Made by a program: the position numbers and the translations under genes. A stretch of 64,000 bases of DNA from Cognatilysobacter xinjiangensis (lineage in GTDB: Bacteria; Pseudomonadota; Gammaproteobacteria; Xanthomonadales; Xanthomonadaceae), in assembly GCF_014651995.1 (NCBI RefSeq), contig NZ_BMXY01000001.1, positions 1,612,001 to 1,676,000 of the forward strand. Direction: 5' to 3'. This document shows positions 1 through 8,328 of the stretch, piece after piece (within the stretch, counting starts at the first letter, position 1; each line of letters begins with the position of its first letter). The notes under the pieces were generated by a model, which was not told the DNA's origin, ran no database searches, and was given only the letters and a program-made list of their open reading frames with translations.

Positions 1-39
1 GACCATCACCTGGTCTGGCTGGACATCGGGCCGCGTTAG
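1..39 (+). CDS. C-terminal tail of a truncated gene (unidentified)
   Basis: The first 36 bases read in frame as DHHLVWLDIGPR followed by TAG at 37-39, six bases before the convergent stop codon of the next gene. This fits the end of a plus-strand gene that begins outside the window. Twelve residues are too few to name a family, and an open frame this short could occur by chance. Confidence 0.25.
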   Translation, partial: DHHLVWLDIGPR

Positions 40-45
40 GCGGCC

Positions 46-468
46 TCAGCCTTCCGGCGGGCCGCGGCGGTCGTCGCCCGCCGAGGCATTCGCGCCCGAC
101 GGCCTCGTTGCATGCGGCATCGCGGTCGACGGCGCCTCCGGCGCAGGCGCATCAGGTCCCACCGCTGGCAGCGCGGTGAGCCCGGGCTCCAGGTGCGTGG
201 CTGCGAAGCCGAACGCCGTGCTGGTGCGCATCGACGCGATCATGCGCACCATGCCGGTCGGCACCATCACTTCGATCTCCGCATCCTGTGCGTTCTCGGG
301 GCGCGAGCGCAGCGTCATCTCGACGAAGGCGCCACTGGTATCGACCTCGATGCAGGGAATGTGCAGCCCGCCCGGCCCCTCCTCCAGCAGCGGCTTGATG
401 GCGGCGCCCAGAACCTCGATGGCCTGGTCGTACAGGAATACGGCATAGCCGTCGGTGGTTTCGCTCAT
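46..468 (-). CDS. Conserved-looking hypothetical protein downstream of purT
   Basis: A 140-residue protein that I do not recognise. The first 95 residues look like a compact folded domain (alternating hydrophobic strands, for example HIPCIEVDTSGAFVEM and IEVMVPTGMVRMIASM). The last 45 are Ala/Pro/Ser-rich and probably disordered. There is no signal peptide or membrane segment, so a cytoplasmic location is likely. It starts 7 bases after the purT stop on the same strand, so it is probably co-transcribed with purT. Codon usage matches the neighbours, which supports a real gene. Confidence 0.65.
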   Translation of the reverse strand: MSETTDGYAVFLYDQAIEVLGAAIKPLLEEGPGGLHIPCIEVDTSGAFVEMTLRSRPENAQDAEIEVMVPTGMVRMIASMRTSTAFGFAATHLEPGLTALPAVGPDAPAPEAPSTAMPHATRPSGANASAGDDRRGPPEG

Positions 469-475
469 GCGGCCC

Positions 476-1675
476 TCAGCGTAGATCGATGGTCAGCGCG
501 GCCGCGGCCTGCCGCGCGCGCTCGCGCGCATCTTCCACGTCGGCGCCGAGCGCGAGCGTGACGGCCACGCGCCGCTGCCCCGCCACGCGCGGCTTGCCGA
601 ACAGGCGCAGGTGCGTGTCCGGATGCGACAGCGCTTCACCGAGGTTGCCGAACACCGGCACCCCGTGGCCCTCGGCCAGTACCGCGCAGGAAGCCGCCGC
701 GCCGTACTCGCGGATCGCCGGTACAGGCAGGCCGAGGATGGCGCGCGCGTGCAGTGCGAACTCGGAGAGATCCTGCGCGACCAGCGTCACCAGCCCGGTG
801 TCGTGCGGGCGCGGCGAGACCTCGCTGAACCAGACCTCGTCGCCGCGCACGAACAGCTCGACGCCGAACAGGCCCCAGCCGCCGAGCTCCTCGGTGATCG
901 AACGCGCGATGCGCTGCGCGGTGGCCAGCGCGCGCGTGCTCATCGGCTGCGGCATCCAGCTCTCGCGGTAGTCGCCGTCGCGCTGCAGGTGGCCGACCGG
1001 CGCGCAGAAGGTGGTGCCGCCCGCGTGGCGCACGGTGAGCAGCGTGATCTCGTAGTCGAACTCGACGAAGCCCTCCACGATCACGCGCCCCGCGCCGGCG
1101 CGGCCGCCCGTCTGCGCGTATTCCCAGGCACGGTCGACCTCGCCCTCGGCGCGCACCGTCGACTGGCCCTTGCCCGAAGACGACATCACCGGCTTGACGA
1201 CGCACGGCAGTCCGACGGCCTTCACCGCCTCCACGTATTCCTCGTAGGTGTCGACGAAGCGGTAAGGCGAGGTCGGCAGGCTGAGCGTCTCGGCGGCGAG
1301 GCGGCGGATGCCCTCGCGGTCCATGCTCAGGCGCGTGGCGCGCGCGGTGGGCACGATGCGGGTGGGCGTGCCGTCCTCCCGGTATTGCAGTTCCAGCTCC
1401 ACCAGCGTCTGGGTGTGGATGGCCTCGATCTCGGGCACCACCAGATGCGGCCTCTCGAGGTCGATGAGCTTGCGGATCGCCTCGCCGTCGAGCATGTCCA
1501 GCACGTGGCTGCGGTGCGCGACGTGCATCGCGGGCGCGTCGGCATAGCGATCGGCGGCGATCACCTCGCAGCCCAGGCGCTGCAGCTCGATGGCGACCTC
1601 CTTGCCCAGCTCGCCCGAGCCGAGCAGGAGCACGCGCGTGGCATGCGGGGAAAGCGGCGTTCCGATCGTCGGCAT
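476..1675 (-). CDS. purT: Formate-dependent phosphoribosylglycinamide formyltransferase PurT
   Basis: Catalyses the formate- and ATP-dependent formylation of GAR to FGAR, the third step of de novo purine synthesis, as an alternative to folate-dependent PurN. The 399-residue product is close to the E. coli length of 392. An N-terminal dinucleotide-like loop GSGELGK lies at residues 19-25, followed by the ATP-grasp fold with [14 protein letters not shown] and the metal-binding segment [10 protein letters not shown] near residue 290. The frame stays open 31 codons further upstream, but [15 protein letters not shown] at 1675 aligns with the family N-terminus, and the extra upstream residues are Arg/His-rich. 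No strong Shine-Dalgarno sequence is visible. Confidence 0.95.
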   Translation of the reverse strand: MPTIGTPLSPHATRVLLLGSGELGKEVAIELQRLGCEVIAADRYADAPAMHVAHRSHVLDMLDGEAIRKLIDLERPHLVVPEIEAIHTQTLVELELQYREDGTPTRIVPTARATRLSMDREGIRRLAAETLSLPTSPYRFVDTYEEYVEAVKAVGLPCVVKPVMSSSGKGQSTVRAEGEVDRAWEYAQTGGRAGAGRVIVEGFVEFDYEITLLTVRHAGGTTFCAPVGHLQRDGDYRESWMPQPMSTRALATAQRIARSITEELGGWGLFGVELFVRGDEVWFSEVSPRPHDTGLVTLVAQDLSEFALHARAILGLPVPAIREYGAAASCAVLAEGHGVPVFGNLGEALSHPDTHLRLFGKPRVAGQRRVAVTLALGADVEDARERARQAAAALTIDLR

Positions 1676-1782
1676 GGGGCGGCGTCCAGCGGAAAACGCA
1701 CAGTCTAGGACGCGCATCGGCAGCCGGCATCCGTCACGCGGATGTCGTCGATGCGCGTGCGCATGCATGCGATCCTGTGCGC

Positions 1783-2715
1783 ATGGGTCGACGCCGGGTC
1801 TGGGGCAAGGGAATCGTCATCGCGGGCGCCGTGCTCGCGGCGGCGGCGTGCTCGCGCAACCCGACCGGCAGCGGCGATACCCGCGTGACCGGGCTGATGC
1901 TCGACCCGCAGCTGCGCGAGACCAGCGGGCTGGTGGTCTCGAGGCGCCACCGCGGCATCCTCTGGCTGCACGACGATGGCGGCAATCCCGCGCGCCTGTT
2001 CGCGGTGAACCGCGACGGCGATCGCGTGGCCACGCTGCGCGTGGAAGGCGTGCCGAAGACCGACTGGGAAGACATCGCCGCGTTCGAGCGCGACGGTCGC
2101 AGCTACCTGCTGCTCGCCGACACCGGCGACAACGGCGGGCTGCGCAAGACGCTGCAGCTGCATGCGATCGAGGAGCCGACCCAGCTCGAGAACGCGCGAC
2201 TGAAGCCGGCCTGGTCGATCGTGTTCCGCTGGCCGGACGGCCCGCGCGACTGCGAGGCGGTCACCGTCGACCCGCGCCGGGGTGAGGTGCTGCTGGTGTC
2301 CAAGCGCCGGCAGCCGCCGGAGCTGTTCCGGCTGCCGCTGAAGCCGCATGTCGACCCGCCCGCCGTCGCCGAGCGCATCGGCCGGCTGCGCATGCCGGCG
2401 GAGCTCGCACCGCGCGGCGGCACGGACGAGCGCGCGCCGCTGGCCGCGCAGGTCACCGCCGCCTCGGTGTCGCCCGACGGCCGCCGTCTGGCAGTGATGA
2501 CCTACCGCTACCTGCTGGTCTACGACCGTCAGGGTGACGAGGACTGGGCGCGAGCCGTCGCCCGGTCGCCCAAGGTCGAGGCCCTGCCTTGGCTGCCGCA
2601 GGCCGAGGCGATGGGCTGGGACACCGACTCGCGCCACGTCTTCGCGACCGGCGAATTCGTCCCTGCGCCTCTATACCGCATCGACGTCGACGCCGCGGCC
2701 GACGAACGGCAGTAG
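1783..2715 (+). CDS. Predicted lipoprotein of unknown function
   Basis: A 310-residue protein with a positively charged N-terminus, a hydrophobic stretch at about residues 10-22 and a lipobox-like AAAC ending at Cys23, so it is probably a lipidated envelope protein. The body carries repeated motifs such as [30 protein letters not shown] and [11 protein letters not shown]. These resemble the blades of secreted beta-propeller proteins with bound calcium, but I cannot place it in a named family. A GTG two codons upstream (1777) is an alternative start. It is divergent from purT, with 107 bases between the two starts. Confidence 0.75.
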   Translation: MGRRRVWGKGIVIAGAVLAAAACSRNPTGSGDTRVTGLMLDPQLRETSGLVVSRRHRGILWLHDDGGNPARLFAVNRDGDRVATLRVEGVPKTDWEDIAAFERDGRSYLLLADTGDNGGLRKTLQLHAIEEPTQLENARLKPAWSIVFRWPDGPRDCEAVTVDPRRGEVLLVSKRRQPPELFRLPLKPHVDPPAVAERIGRLRMPAELAPRGGTDERAPLAAQVTAASVSPDGRRLAVMTYRYLLVYDRQGDEDWARAVARSPKVEALPWLPQAEAMGWDTDSRHVFATGEFVPAPLYRIDVDAAADERQ

Positions 2716-2717
2716 AT

Positions 2718-2737
2718 TCTGATATCAGTCTGATATC
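2718..2737. promoter_or_regulatory. Putative operator: AT-rich palindrome/direct repeat
   Basis: TCTGATATCAGTCTGATATC contains two copies of TCTGATATC exactly 11 bases apart, and also an 8-base inverted repeat GATATCAG/CTGATATC around one central T. It stands out in a highly GC-rich sequence and lies 28 bases before the SPFH start. It is a candidate binding site for the ribbon-helix-helix protein encoded three genes downstream. The binding is inferred; only the repeat is seen. Confidence 0.5.
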
Positions 2738-2764
2738 TTCCCCTCGTCAATCAGGGGATATGCC

Positions 2765-3628
2765 ATGAAAGAGATCCAGGCCCGCTCGCTGTCCGGTATT
2801 CCGGTGCTGCTCGCGCTCATCGTCGCCGGCCTTGCCGACGCCGCCTTCTTCATCAATGCCGTCGCCGGGCCGTCGCCGCTGCAGATCGTCGCCGCGGCGG
2901 TGATCGGCGCCGTGCTGTTCGTCTGCCTGTTCGGCCTTTACATGGTCGAGCCCAACCAGGCCGCGGTGCTGAGCCTGTTCGGCCGCTACGTCGGCACCGA
3001 CCGCACCGACGGCCTGCGCTGGAACAACCCCTTCTACTCGAAGAAGAAGGTGTCGATGCGCGTGCGCAACTTCGAGAGCGGCAAGCTCAAGGTCAACGAG
3101 CTCGACGGCTCGCCGATCGAGATCGCCGCGGTGATCGTGTGGCAGGTCGCGGACTCTGCCGAGGCCGTGTTCAACGTCGACGACTACGAGAGCTTCGTGC
3201 ACATCCAGGCCGAGTCCGCGCTACGCGCGATGGCCACCAGCTATCCGTACGACCAGCACGAGGACGGCCAGCTCGCGCTGCGCAGCCATGCCACCGAGAT
3301 CAGCCATCACCTCGCGCAGGAACTGGCCGAGCGCCTGGCCGACGCCGGCGTGGAGGTGATCGACGCACGCATCAGCCACCTCGCCTACGCGCCGGAGATC
3401 GCCCACGCGATGCTGCAGCGCCAGCAGGCCAATGCCGTCATCGCCGCGCGCACGCGCATCGTCTCGGGCGCCGTGGGCATGGTCGAGATGGCGCTCGCGG
3501 AGCTGCAGAAGAACGGCGTGGTGCAGCTCGACGAGGAGCGCAAGGCGCAGATGGTCAGCAACCTGCTCGTCGTGCTCTGCGGCGACCGCGGCACCCAGCC
3601 CGTGGTCAACGCCGGCAGCCTGTACTGA
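2765..3628 (+). CDS. SPFH/Band 7 domain membrane protein
   Basis: A 287-residue protein with two predicted N-terminal membrane segments (about residues 10-30 and 38-60) followed by an SPFH (stomatin/prohibitin/flotillin/HflKC) domain over about 62-220 and a short helical tail. Typical SPFH features are [20 protein letters not shown], the turn LRWNNPF and [29 protein letters not shown] proteins form ring- or cage-like oligomers at membranes. An AGGGGA ribosome site lies 7-12 bases upstream of the ATG. It heads a tightly packed unit with four small genes, and is a different protein from HflK and HflC, which are also in this window. Confidence 0.85.
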   Translation: MKEIQARSLSGIPVLLALIVAGLADAAFFINAVAGPSPLQIVAAAVIGAVLFVCLFGLYMVEPNQAAVLSLFGRYVGTDRTDGLRWNNPFYSKKKVSMRVRNFESGKLKVNELDGSPIEIAAVIVWQVADSAEAVFNVDDYESFVHIQAESALRAMATSYPYDQHEDGQLALRSHATEISHHLAQELAERLADAGVEVIDARISHLAYAPEIAHAMLQRQQANAVIAARTRIVSGAVGMVEMALAELQKNGVVQLDEERKAQMVSNLLVVLCGDRGTQPVVNAGSLY

Positions 3629-3638
3629 GGACGCGCGC

Positions 3639-3728
3639 ATGAGCCTTTCCGCAGTCGGCGGCGTCGCCGTGGTCTTCATCGTGATCTTCGGCGCCGCGGC
3701 CGCGCGCCGCCGCCGTCGGGAGCGCTGA
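3639..3728 (+). CDS. Tiny single-pass membrane protein
   Basis: A 29-residue open frame: ten bases after the SPFH stop, an ATG begins one hydrophobic segment (residues 4-20) that ends in a run of arginines, [10 protein letters not shown], placing the C-terminus in the cytoplasm. The next gene starts 3 bases after its stop, so it sits snugly within the unit. Such single-pass microproteins often attach to larger membrane complexes, but no family can be named. Support comes only from spacing and composition. Confidence 0.45.
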   Translation: MSLSAVGGVAVVFIVIFGAAAARRRRRER

Positions 3729-3731
3729 ATC

Positions 3732-4040
3732 ATGGCCTTCGACGGCGGCACGCTCGCCCTGGCCTTCGCGCTCACCAGCGTGCCGGCCTTCCTCGTCGCC
3801 CGTTCCCTCGCACGCAGCGGACAGCGCCACGATCCCGACCCGCGCCAGTCGAACCTCGCGCTGCTGCTGGCACGGCTGATGCGCGTGGTCGGCGTCGCCA
3901 TGCTGGTCGCCGCCGCGGCGATGCTCTGGGCCGGCAACGACCCGTCGCGCGTGGTCATGGTGGTGCTCGGCGTCGCGCTGGCGGTGAACGGACTCGCCGT
4001 GGCCATGCTGGTCGCCGTCGTGCGCGGGCGCCGCCGGTGA
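3732..4040 (+). CDS. Small multi-pass membrane protein of unknown function
   Basis: A 102-residue protein with an N-terminal hydrophobic segment (about residues 5-25), a short basic loop and two further hydrophobic segments (about 48-68 and 73-95), ending in RGRRR. I do not recognise a family. Its stop TGA overlaps the GTG start of the next gene (GTGA), which is a sign of translational coupling. It is probably an inner-membrane partner of the SPFH protein, judged only from its position. Confidence 0.65.
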   Translation: MAFDGGTLALAFALTSVPAFLVARSLARSGQRHDPDPRQSNLALLLARLMRVVGVAMLVAAAAMLWAGNDPSRVVMVVLGVALAVNGLAVAMLVAVVRGRRR

Positions 4041-4225
4041 GCGAGAAGAAGGCCTATCCGCTGCGCATCAATGCCGACGTGCTGTCGGCGGTGCAGCGCT
4101 GGGCCGACGACGAGCTGCGCAGCCTCAACGCCCAGATCGAATACGTGCTGCGCGATGCGCTGCGCAAGGCCGGCCGGCTGCCGAAGCCGGAGGCCGACAA
4201 CCCTTCAGGAGACCCGGATCCATGA
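4037..4225 (+). CDS. Arc-like ribbon-helix-helix DNA-binding protein
   Basis: A 62-residue protein. KAYPLRINADVLSAVQRWAD fits the ribbon-helix-helix pattern: a beta strand with alternating polar residues, then helix A. DELRSLNAQIEYVLRDALRKAGR supplies helix B, like Arc and related repressors. The proline-rich tail is probably disordered. It starts with GTG overlapping the previous stop, and its own stop overlaps the next start as ATGA. RHH proteins bind short tandem or inverted repeats as dimers, so the GATATC palindrome before this unit is the obvious candidate operator. No toxin-like partner is adjacent. Confidence 0.8.
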   Translation: MSEKKAYPLRINADVLSAVQRWADDELRSLNAQIEYVLRDALRKAGRLPKPEADNPSGDPDP

Positions 4226-4398
4226 GCAACCGCTGGCAGTACAAGGTCGTCGAAATGCCCTTCAAGATGTTCGGCAAGCTCACCGATCGCGTGCAGGCCG
4301 AACTCGATCGGCTAGGCGCGCAGGGATGGGAACTGGTGTCGGTCGTGCAGGCCTCGCCGGCCGACGCCACCCGCCTGTATTTCAAGAAGCCTGCCTGA
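4222..4398 (+). CDS. DUF4177 small protein
   Basis: A 58-residue protein that matches the DUF4177 pattern: an N-terminal WQYKVVEMP strand, a middle helix with VQAELDRLGAQGWELVSVV and a C-terminal strand ending LYFKKPA. The motif LGxxGWELV is characteristic of the family, whose biochemical role is unknown. The ATG overlaps the stop of the RHH gene (ATGA), so it is the last gene of the SPFH unit. It has no membrane segment. Confidence 0.8.
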   Translation: MSNRWQYKVVEMPFKMFGKLTDRVQAELDRLGAQGWELVSVVQASPADATRLYFKKPA

Positions 4399-4522
4399 CT
4401 ACGCTGGCATGGCGCCTTCGCGCCGGCCTTCCGGCCCGCGGATGCGCGACGTCGTGACGCCAGCCGTCGCGCCCGCCCGGCCGACGCGCTAGCCTCGCCC
4501 GACCCGCCGACCGCCTGCGCGC

Positions 4523-5308
4523 ATGCACGTCCGCCCCCGCTTCCTGCTCAACACGCCCGATATCGAGGTCTGGCCCGCGCACCTGCTGCGCGCGCGCGCC
4601 AATGCCGATGCGCGCCTGCTGGCCCGCGCCTCGCACGTGCTGCGCCGCAAGCGCGACGGCCGCTTCCTGGTCGCCGTCACCGCCGGCGGCGCAGTGCCCA
4701 TGACGGACGCCTGGCGCCGCGAACCGGGCATCGATGCCGCGCTGCGCCGTCTCGACGGCCCACCGCGCCGCGTGGACGACCGCGACCTGCCTCTGTCGCG
4801 CATCGAGCGCCGCCTCGACGCGCTGGGCCTCGATGCGCAGGCCTACGGCGAGCGCAGCGGCTTGGTGCTTGTGCCGGAGCCGGCCACTCTCGCCCTCGCC
4901 GGCTTCGACCGCTATCACCGCCCGCTCTGGTTGCGCCCTCCCGCCGCACGCGCCTGGCAGCACCTGCACGACGCCGCGCGGCGCGACGGCATCCGGCTCG
5001 AGGCGATTTCCGGCTATCGCAGCCACGACTACCAGCTCGGCATCTTCGAGCGGAAGCTCGCGCGCGGGCAGTGCGTGGCCGAAATCCTCACCGTCAATGC
5101 CGCCCCCGGCTACAGCGAGCATCACTCGGGCCTCGCCATCGACATTTCCGCACCCGGCGAGCCGCCCGCCGAGGAATCCTTCGAGGCCACCGACGCCTTC
5201 GCCTGGCTGCAGAGCAACGCCGGCGGCCATGGCTTCGTCATGAGCTATCCGCGCGACAACCCGCACGGGATCGTCTACGAACCGTGGCACTGGTGCTTCC
5301 GGGGTTGA
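4523..5308 (+). CDS. M15B (VanY-like) D-alanyl-D-alanine carboxypeptidase
   Basis: A 261-residue predicted zinc peptidase. The C-terminal half has the M15B signature: SGYRSHDYQLGIF, then S198-E-H200-H-S-G-L-A-I-D207 (the family pattern SxHxxGxAxD) and the final EPWHW with H256. His200, Asp207 and His256 are the expected zinc ligands. These enzymes trim the terminal D-Ala of peptidoglycan stem peptides. Residues 1-110 are an Arg-rich region of unknown function, and there is no obvious signal peptide or membrane anchor, which is odd for a periplasmic enzyme. The ATG at 4523 has no clear ribosome site, so the true start is uncertain. Confidence 0.8.
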   Translation: MHVRPRFLLNTPDIEVWPAHLLRARANADARLLARASHVLRRKRDGRFLVAVTAGGAVPMTDAWRREPGIDAALRRLDGPPRRVDDRDLPLSRIERRLDALGLDAQAYGERSGLVLVPEPATLALAGFDRYHRPLWLRPPAARAWQHLHDAARRDGIRLEAISGYRSHDYQLGIFERKLARGQCVAEILTVNAAPGYSEHHSGLAIDISAPGEPPAEESFEATDAFAWLQSNAGGHGFVMSYPRDNPHGIVYEPWHWCFRG

Positions 5309-5333
5309 TGCGAACGCTGCACGCCCTGTCCGC

Positions 5334-6046
5334 ATGAGCGGCTACGGCGGCAATGCGGCGCAGCTGTTCGCCCGCGCCGTCCTGTTCGATTTCGACGGCG
5401 TGCTGACGACCGACCCGTCGGGCTCGCATACCACGGTAGCGGCGCTGGCGCGGATGACCGGGCTCGACGGCGACCGCATCTGGGCCGCGCTGCAACCGTT
5501 CAATCACGACCTGCTGCTGGGCCGCACCACGCACGCGGCGATCTGGCCCGGGTTCTGCGCGGCCATCGGCCAGGACGTGCCGATCGAACGGCTGCACGAC
5601 GCATTCGCCGCCACGCCATGGACGAGGCGATGATCGCCCTGGCGCGACGCCTGCGGCCGCATTGCCGTCTGGCCATCGTCACCGACAACAAAGCCGATCG
5701 CATCGCGCACCTCGCCCGCCTGCACTCGCTCGCCGAACTGTTCGACGTGGTAGCGGTTTCGGCCGAATGCGGCAGCGACAAGTCCAGCGCCCCGATCTTC
5801 GAGCAGGTTTTGCGTCGACTGGAGGTGCCGGCCAATGCCGCGGTGTTCATCGACAACAGCGCGCGCCATCTCGTCGCGCCCGCCTCGATGGGCATCCACA
5901 CGATCCTGTTCGACGACACGGCCCGCGATCTGGCGGCGCTCGCGGCGCAGTTGCACGATCGCTTCGCGCTGCCGGCGACGGATCAGTCCTGCGAGCGCTT
6001 CACCGGCGCGGCCGGTCCCGCGAAATCGGCGATCCGCCAAAGGTAG
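5334..6046 (+). pseudogene. HAD-superfamily hydrolase gene broken by a frameshift
   Basis: Two consecutive frames together make one HAD-IA hydrolase. The first, 5334-5633, holds motif I LFDFDGVL (nucleophile Asp19, acid Asp21). The second, open from 5618 to 6046, holds motif II LAIVTDNKADR, the motif III lysine in GSDKSSAPIF and motif IV VFIDNSARH. The join lies around 5610-5620; adding one base there (CCATGG to CCGATGG) would restore a single frame. The last 64 bases overlap the convergent glycosylase gene. This is either a genuine recent pseudogene, two separately made halves, or a base-call error; I see no slippery heptamer that would suggest programmed frameshifting. Confidence 0.75.
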
Positions 6047-6654
6047 AAGCTGGCGTAGGTGCGGTACGGACCCCAGGCCTCGCCGCGCGCGGCCAGCGCC
6101 TTCGGCGTCGGCATGGCATCGAGACCGTCGAGCAGTTGCGCGCCCTTGCGGATGCCGAGGTCGTCCACCGGCAGCACGTCCGGCCGGCCCAGGCGGAACA
6201 TGAGCATCATCTCGACGGTCCAGCGGCCGATGCCGCGGATCGGAACCAGCGCGGCGACGATCGACGCCTCGTCCATCACCGACATCTGCCGCAACGTGGG
6301 GATTTCGCCGGTCGCCTCGCGCCGTGCGAGATCCCGCAGCGCCAGCAGCTTGTTGCCCGACACGCCGCAGGCGCGCAGCGTGGCGTCATCGCAGCGGCCC
6401 AGCGTGTCGGCATGCAGGCGATCGCTGCCGATGGCCTGCTCGACGCGCCCGACGATGGTGGCCGCGGCCTTGCCCGAGAGCTGCTGGTAGAGGATCGCGC
6501 GCGCCAGAGCGTCGACCGGATCGAACGGGCGGCGCCAGCGCGGCTCGGCCTCGATCGGCCCGATGCGCCGCATCCACGCACCGAGCGCGCGATCGCGGCG
6601 GCGCAGATGGCGCGCGGCCGCGCCGACGTCGAAGCCCCGGCTCCAGCGCGGCAT
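5983..6654 (-). CDS. DNA-3-methyladenine glycosylase II (AlkA/Mag family)
   Basis: A 223-residue HhH-GPD base-excision glycosylase that removes alkylated purines. Visible features are the helical N-terminal part with ALARAILYQQLSGKAAATIVGRV, the helix-hairpin-helix IRGIGRWTVEMMLMFRLGR, and PVDDLGIRKG, whose second Asp is the expected catalytic residue. It lacks the E. coli AlkA N-terminal domain, so it resembles the shorter yeast Mag1-type enzymes. The frame runs far upstream, but the ATG at 6654 gives a normal N-terminus. It starts 2 bases after the DUF423 stop, so the two genes are probably co-transcribed. Confidence 0.88.
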   Translation of the reverse strand: MPRWSRGFDVGAAARHLRRRDRALGAWMRRIGPIEAEPRWRRPFDPVDALARAILYQQLSGKAAATIVGRVEQAIGSDRLHADTLGRCDDATLRACGVSGNKLLALRDLARREATGEIPTLRQMSVMDEASIVAALVPIRGIGRWTVEMMLMFRLGRPDVLPVDDLGIRKGAQLLDGLDAMPTPKALAARGEAWGPYRTYASFYLWRIADFAGPAAPVKRSQD

Positions 6655-6656
6655 CG

Positions 6657-7007
6657 TCAGCGCCTCGCGCGGTCGGCTGCGACCAGCAGCCAGCCGAGGA
6701 TGAGCAGCGAGCCGCCGCTCGGCGCGAGCCTTGTCGGCCAGCCGAACAGGTGCGCGCCGACCAGGGTGCCTGAGAACAGCAGCACGCCGCCCGCGACCGT
6801 CAGGCGCGCGAGCAGCCCGAGGCGCGCGCCGCGCGGGACATAGGCGACCAGCATCAGGCCGTGCACCAGCGCCATCGCCGCCGCGGTATACAGCCAGCGC
6901 TGCGCATCGGCGGTGGCGGCATGCGCGGCATAGGCCGACAGCCCGACGCCCGCGGCCCCGAACAGCCCGCCGACGACACCCGGCCAGCGCGCGTCGGCAA
7001 CGCTCAT
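6657..7007 (-). CDS. DUF423 membrane protein
   Basis: A 116-residue inner-membrane protein with four hydrophobic segments. The family hallmarks are a glycine-rich first helix (GGLFGAAGVGLSAYAAHA), the middle motif WLYTAAAMALVHGLMLV and the closing GTLVGAHLFGWPTRLAPSGGSLLILGW. DUF423 (TMEM256/YwdK-like) proteins are widespread and have no known biochemical role. The start is taken at MSVADARW (7007); an upstream codon at 7025 is possible. It precedes the alkylation glycosylase gene by two bases, but nothing ties it functionally to DNA repair. Confidence 0.85.
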   Translation of the reverse strand: MSVADARWPGVVGGLFGAAGVGLSAYAAHAATADAQRWLYTAAAMALVHGLMLVAYVPRGARLGLLARLTVAGGVLLFSGTLVGAHLFGWPTRLAPSGGSLLILGWLLVAADRARR

Positions 7008-7030
7008 GCGCGATTGCCCGCGCACAACGA

Positions 7031-7056
7031 AAAACGCGCCGCAAGCGGCGCGTTTT
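7031..7056 (-). terminator. Rho-independent terminator after the SRPBCC gene
   Basis: A perfect 12-base inverted repeat, AAAACGCGCCGC / GCGGCGCGTTTT, with a two-base centre (a tetraloop in RNA). It is flanked by A and T tracts so it can act in either direction, but only the minus-strand SRPBCC gene ends next to it, 15 bases before. Confidence 0.85.
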
Positions 7057-7071
7057 CGAATCGATCAGGGC

Positions 7072-8142
7072 TTACTTGACGGCCCACTGGATCGTGAACT
7101 CGCCCTTCTCGGTGAAGCCGGCATCGATGCCCGCGTTCCAGATCTCGTACGGACGATCGACCGTGGCGTAGCCGTGCGTCAGCGACCAGGCGCGCATGGC
7201 GTCGCGCAGGCGCTGCAGGTTGCCCATGTCGCCGGTGAACGTGGTCGCGACCACCTTCGAGGCGTCGTTGTAGGCGACCTTCACCGGCGTGCCGCCGACG
7301 TTGATGCCTTCGATCTTCTCGCCCGCGCCCGCCTTCTTCACCGGCACGGCGACGTCGAACGAGTAGTTCTGCGAGCCCTGCTCGTTGGTGATGATGCGCA
7401 CCGGGCCGGCGGACTCGAGGCCGTTGGAGGCGATCACCTTGCGGATCCACTCCAGGTTCGAGTTCATCTGGCCGCGGATCTTGTCGCGGTCGATCGGCAC
7501 CACGGCGCCGACGGTCAGCAGCGTCTCGGCAGGGCGCTGGCCCAGGCTCGGCACCGGCGACTTGTACTCGACCGGCAGCTGGCTGTAGTCGATGTTCGGC
7601 ACGCCGGAGAGCGCATTGCTCAGGCGGCCGAGGCCCAGCTTGATGTCCTCGCCCACGCTGGTGCTCACGTACAGGCCGGCATAGCGCGCGATCGGGTTGA
7701 AGCCGTACTCGACGTTGTACGTCTGGGTGATCTCGGTGTTGCGGCCGCGGTTACCCACCTTCTTGAAGGTGAACACGCTGCGCTTGTTGCTGCCCGGCGA
7801 TTCGGTGTCGATCGCGTAGACGATGCGCTGGCCCGGCTCGCTCTCGACGATCTCCCAGCTGCCGTTGCCGACGCCGCGGACGTCGGACTCGTACGCGACC
7901 TTCGCGCCGACGCCCTCGTCCTTGCCGGACAGCTGGATCTTCGCGGCCGGGTCGTGCAGAAGGATGGGGTTCCAGTCGGTGAAGCGACGGACGTTGTTCA
8001 CCAGGTCGAACGCGATCGCGAGCCTGCGGTTCGACTGGACGGACTCCGACAGGTGTCGGCTGCTGGGCAGGAACACGCCCACGATCACGAACAGTGCGAA
8101 CACGATCGCGATGGAAATCAGGATCTCGATCAAACGGGTCAT
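7072..8142 (-). CDS. Membrane-anchored SRPBCC (polyketide cyclase-like) protein with GyrI-like domain
   Basis: A 356-residue protein. One N-terminal membrane helix (about residues 5-27, ILISIAIVFALFVIVGVFL) is followed by an SRPBCC/polyketide cyclase 2-type fold over about 30-180 (FDLVNNVRRFTDWNPILL, GNGSWEIVESEPGQRIVY). The C-terminal region (about 200-356) resembles the effector-binding fold of GyrI/BmrR (GDMGNLQRLRDAMRAWSLTHGYATVDRPYEIWNAG). Both folds have hydrophobic pockets for small ligands; no ligand can be named. It is a single-gene unit closed by the strong terminator at 7031-7056. Confidence 0.82.
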   Translation of the reverse strand: MTRLIEILISIAIVFALFVIVGVFLPSSRHLSESVQSNRRLAIAFDLVNNVRRFTDWNPILLHDPAAKIQLSGKDEGVGAKVAYESDVRGVGNGSWEIVESEPGQRIVYAIDTESPGSNKRSVFTFKKVGNRGRNTEITQTYNVEYGFNPIARYAGLYVSTSVGEDIKLGLGRLSNALSGVPNIDYSQLPVEYKSPVPSLGQRPAETLLTVGAVVPIDRDKIRGQMNSNLEWIRKVIASNGLESAGPVRIITNEQGSQNYSFDVAVPVKKAGAGEKIEGINVGGTPVKVAYNDASKVVATTFTGDMGNLQRLRDAMRAWSLTHGYATVDRPYEIWNAGIDAGFTEKGEFTIQWAVK

Positions 8143-8284
8143 TCAGGGATTCTCCGGGGCCAGGCCCGCGCCACCCGTCTCAGGACCGAGGCGCAGACCG
8201 CCAATCCTATCAAGACAGCGGCGCTGGCGTGAACGGCGGTGTGCACGCGATGGCGAGGCCGTGAAGCACGGCGCGGTTCGAGGA

Positions 8285-8304
8285 CCGGCGCTGGCCTGCG
8301 CCGG
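8285..8304 (-). terminator. GC-rich hairpin after the response regulator gene
   Basis: CCGGCGC/GCGCCGG stem of 7 base pairs around a TGGCCT loop, 24 bases beyond the stop of the minus-strand regulator gene. There is no T tract, so intrinsic termination is doubtful. It may only protect the 3' end. Confidence 0.3.
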
Positions 8305-8328
8305 CCTTGGTCGGCGTTACCCGCCGCG

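Noticed and set aside
1676-1768. An upstream start that would lengthen PurT by 31 residues.
   Set aside because: The extra residues are His/Arg-rich and unlike PurT; the family N-terminus begins at 1675.
5600-5640. Programmed ribosomal frameshifting in the HAD gene.
   Set aside because: I see no slippery heptamer or convincing downstream structure at the join, and this enzyme class is not known to use frameshifting. A simple indel is more likely.
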